A DNA stretch of 64,000 bases from Trinickia violacea (GTDB lineage: Bacteria; Pseudomonadota; Gammaproteobacteria; Burkholderiales; Burkholderiaceae), in NCBI RefSeq assembly GCF_005280735.1, contig NZ_CP040079.1, positions 41,351-105,350 of the forward strand. Reading direction: 5' to 3'. Positions 63,047-64,000 of this stretch are shown here, one piece after another (positions within the stretch are counted from its first letter, which is position 1; every line of letters begins with the position of its first letter). Made by a program: the position numbers and the translations under genes. A model generated the notes under the pieces. The model was not told the DNA's origin, ran no database searches, and saw only the letters and a program-made list of their open reading frames with translations.

Positions 63047-63272
63047 CGGATCGTCTCCGGTAAGGGCCATCGCGAAATGCGAGGCATGACGACATTATAA
63101 TCGGTCTTTTGGACCTAATGATGTTTAATTTAAATAGACCGCCGAAAATATTTTTATCGAAACTCAAGCGCGGTATACAAAATCAATCGTCCGCTCTCTC
63201 TATTTAAGGTCTTAAAGCCCTATAATAACGCTATGCCTCGCATTTCGCGATGGCCCTTACCGGAGAACTCCG
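63047..63272. promoter_or_regulatory. Divergent promoter region with mirrored mRNA leaders
   Basis: A perfect 34-bp inverted repeat (63054-63087 and 63233-63266) places the same sequence at the 5' end of both transcripts. Outside each arm's inner end, after exactly 6 bases, lies a perfect -10 box (TATAAT on the minus strand at 63094-63099; TATAAT on the plus strand at 63221-63226). Both -35 regions are poor. The GGTC-TTTTG-GACC dyad (63104-63115) and further GGTCT/AGACC motifs in between look like operator sites. Confidence 0.75.
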
Positions 63273-63695
63273 ATGAATGAAGTCAATGCAGTCGCAGTCG
63301 CAGTAACGTCCTCAGTGGTTCCTGACCGGCAGCGCGAAGGTTTTTTCCCGCGTCATCTGGGCCGATACTTCCTGCAGGGCGAGGGCATGATGTTTGACTG
63401 GGCTCGTCGCCTGTCGGTGGACTATAACGGGGGTTCGTGGACGTTCTTCGATCTATCGAACGGTGGATTCTTTGCGGCCCCTGATCATCACGGCAATTTT
63501 CATGTCGAGTGGAATCTGAACAGCTTTATTGGTGACCTGCCAGCCGAATCATTTGGTATTGTCGTCACGCTGTTTGCGCTCTGTCATCTTGCCGAACTAA
63601 CAAGCGACGATGCTATTATCGAGCGTTTTCATTTACTGCGGGAATTTGCCTTGACGCATAAAGATGCGGCCCAGATATTCCGGGCAATTGATTAA
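63273..63695 (+). CDS. ArdB/KlcA-family antirestriction protein
   Basis: This 140-residue protein has LGRYFLQGEGMMFDWARRLSVDYNGG followed by WTFFDLSNGGFFAAP, the hallmark of ArdB/KlcA. These proteins block type I restriction after plasmid entry. The start overlaps the stop of an 8-codon leader frame (63250-63276, MALTGELR) as ATGA. It would be among the first plasmid genes expressed in a recipient, together with the divergent parB. Confidence 0.85.
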   Translation: MNEVNAVAVAVTSSVVPDRQREGFFPRHLGRYFLQGEGMMFDWARRLSVDYNGGSWTFFDLSNGGFFAAPDHHGNFHVEWNLNSFIGDLPAESFGIVVTLFALCHLAELTSDDAIIERFHLLREFALTHKDAAQIFRAID

Positions 63696-64000
63696 CTGAA
63701 TACGGAGACTCCCGGTCGCCAAGCCGGGAGAACCCCCTTCCTGCAAGCTAAGGGGAGCAAGGCGGGCCACTGCCATGTCGCGCGCGCCGTCGCGCCCGGA
63801 GCGAGCCGCACGGGGACCCGCGCCGCGAGGCGTGGGGAGAGCGGCGACCCGGAGCGAAGCGCAGGGACGCGACGGCTGAGCCTTCGCAAACCACGGATGG
63901 GGTCGTCCAGCAGCCGTAGGCTGCGGTGTCTCCCCCGCGGCGTAAGCCGTGGGGGCTGGCTAGCATGGCACCCCCCCGCATTGAACAAAGAGGATTGGAA
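63696..64000. other. Region downstream of the antirestriction gene
   Basis: A stem TCCCGG-TCGCCAAG-CCGGGA (63711-63730) lies shortly after the stop and could end transcription. The rest is very GC-rich with several short inverted repeats; the open frames on the minus strand have no protein-like character. No gene is supported. Confidence 0.45.

Noticed and set aside
1..64000. CRISPR arrays, tRNA or rRNA genes
   Set aside because: No regularly spaced short repeats and no cloverleaf or rRNA-like sequence were seen while reading the window; a dedicated scan was not possible.

Overview
The window looks like part of a conjugative plasmid from a Burkholderiaceae bacterium (Burkholderia, Paraburkholderia or Caballeronia). 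This rests on the GC-rich codon use, a DUF3443-type lipoprotein, the KikA/TrbM and DUF1173 genes next to a VirB system, and the style of the IS elements. It contains a replication module, a complete VirB/VirD4 type IV secretion system, a Ti-type TraA relaxase with a likely oriT, a large ParB-like protein and an ArdB/KlcA-type antirestriction gene. No chromosomal housekeeping genes, rRNA, tRNA or CRISPR arrays were seen.

Left part (about 0.4-25.3 kb): an accessory metabolic island. It lies between two roughly 450-bp direct repeats, each carrying the same small zinc-ribbon membrane protein gene. A repB fragment, an IS5-type element, an IS5-type remnant and an IS110 element sit in its left third. 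The core (11.5-20.3 kb) is a peptide-scaffold (pearlin/3-thia-amino-acid type) cluster: a CmoA-like enzyme, a zinc-ribbon methyltransferase, an M50 metalloprotease, a 59-residue scaffold peptide ending in KVFA, a DUF692/MNIO oxidase, its partner, a short LanB-type peptide aminoacyl-tRNA ligase and an MFS exporter. By analogy with the tgl (3-thiaglutamate) pathway, an amino acid, probably Cys, would be added to the peptide C terminus from aminoacyl-tRNA, oxidatively trimmed by the MNIO pair, S-carboxymethylated, cut off by the protease and exported. An AraC regulator and a PLP aminotransferase precede it. A second operon (20.5-24.7 kb) follows, with a PaaA-like diiron protein, a radical SAM enzyme, a hotdog thioesterase and an acyl-CoA ligase. 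A duplicated ~205-bp structured upstream element links this operon to an EamA exporter/Rieske oxygenase pair at 3.4-5.6 kb. The combination is not one I recognise as described.

Middle (25.7-33.6 kb): a LuxR-type regulator without a visible luxI, two lipoproteins (one with pepsin-like DTG/DSG motifs), a small autoregulated-looking gene, a YadA-type trimeric autotransporter and an OmpA-family protein.

Transfer region (33.6-50.0 kb): a phospholipase-D-type nuclease, virB2-3-4-5-(7)-6-8-9-10-11-1, an HD phosphohydrolase, trbM/kikA, a coiled-coil protein, the coupling protein and a DUF1173 protein.

Replication (50.0-51.7 kb): a minus-strand antisense-RNA candidate with consensus promoter and terminator, a 25-codon leader peptide whose stop overlaps the rep ribosome-binding site, the initiator gene, and an origin-like region with a perfect DnaA box.

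Right part (51.7-64 kb): a small unknown gene, a protein of five tandem treble-clef zinc units, a membrane protein with an OmpA-like domain, the TraA relaxase and TraD protein diverging from a palindrome-rich oriT candidate, a DNA methyltransferase, and parB and the antirestriction gene diverging from a shared promoter region whose two mRNA leaders are mirror copies.
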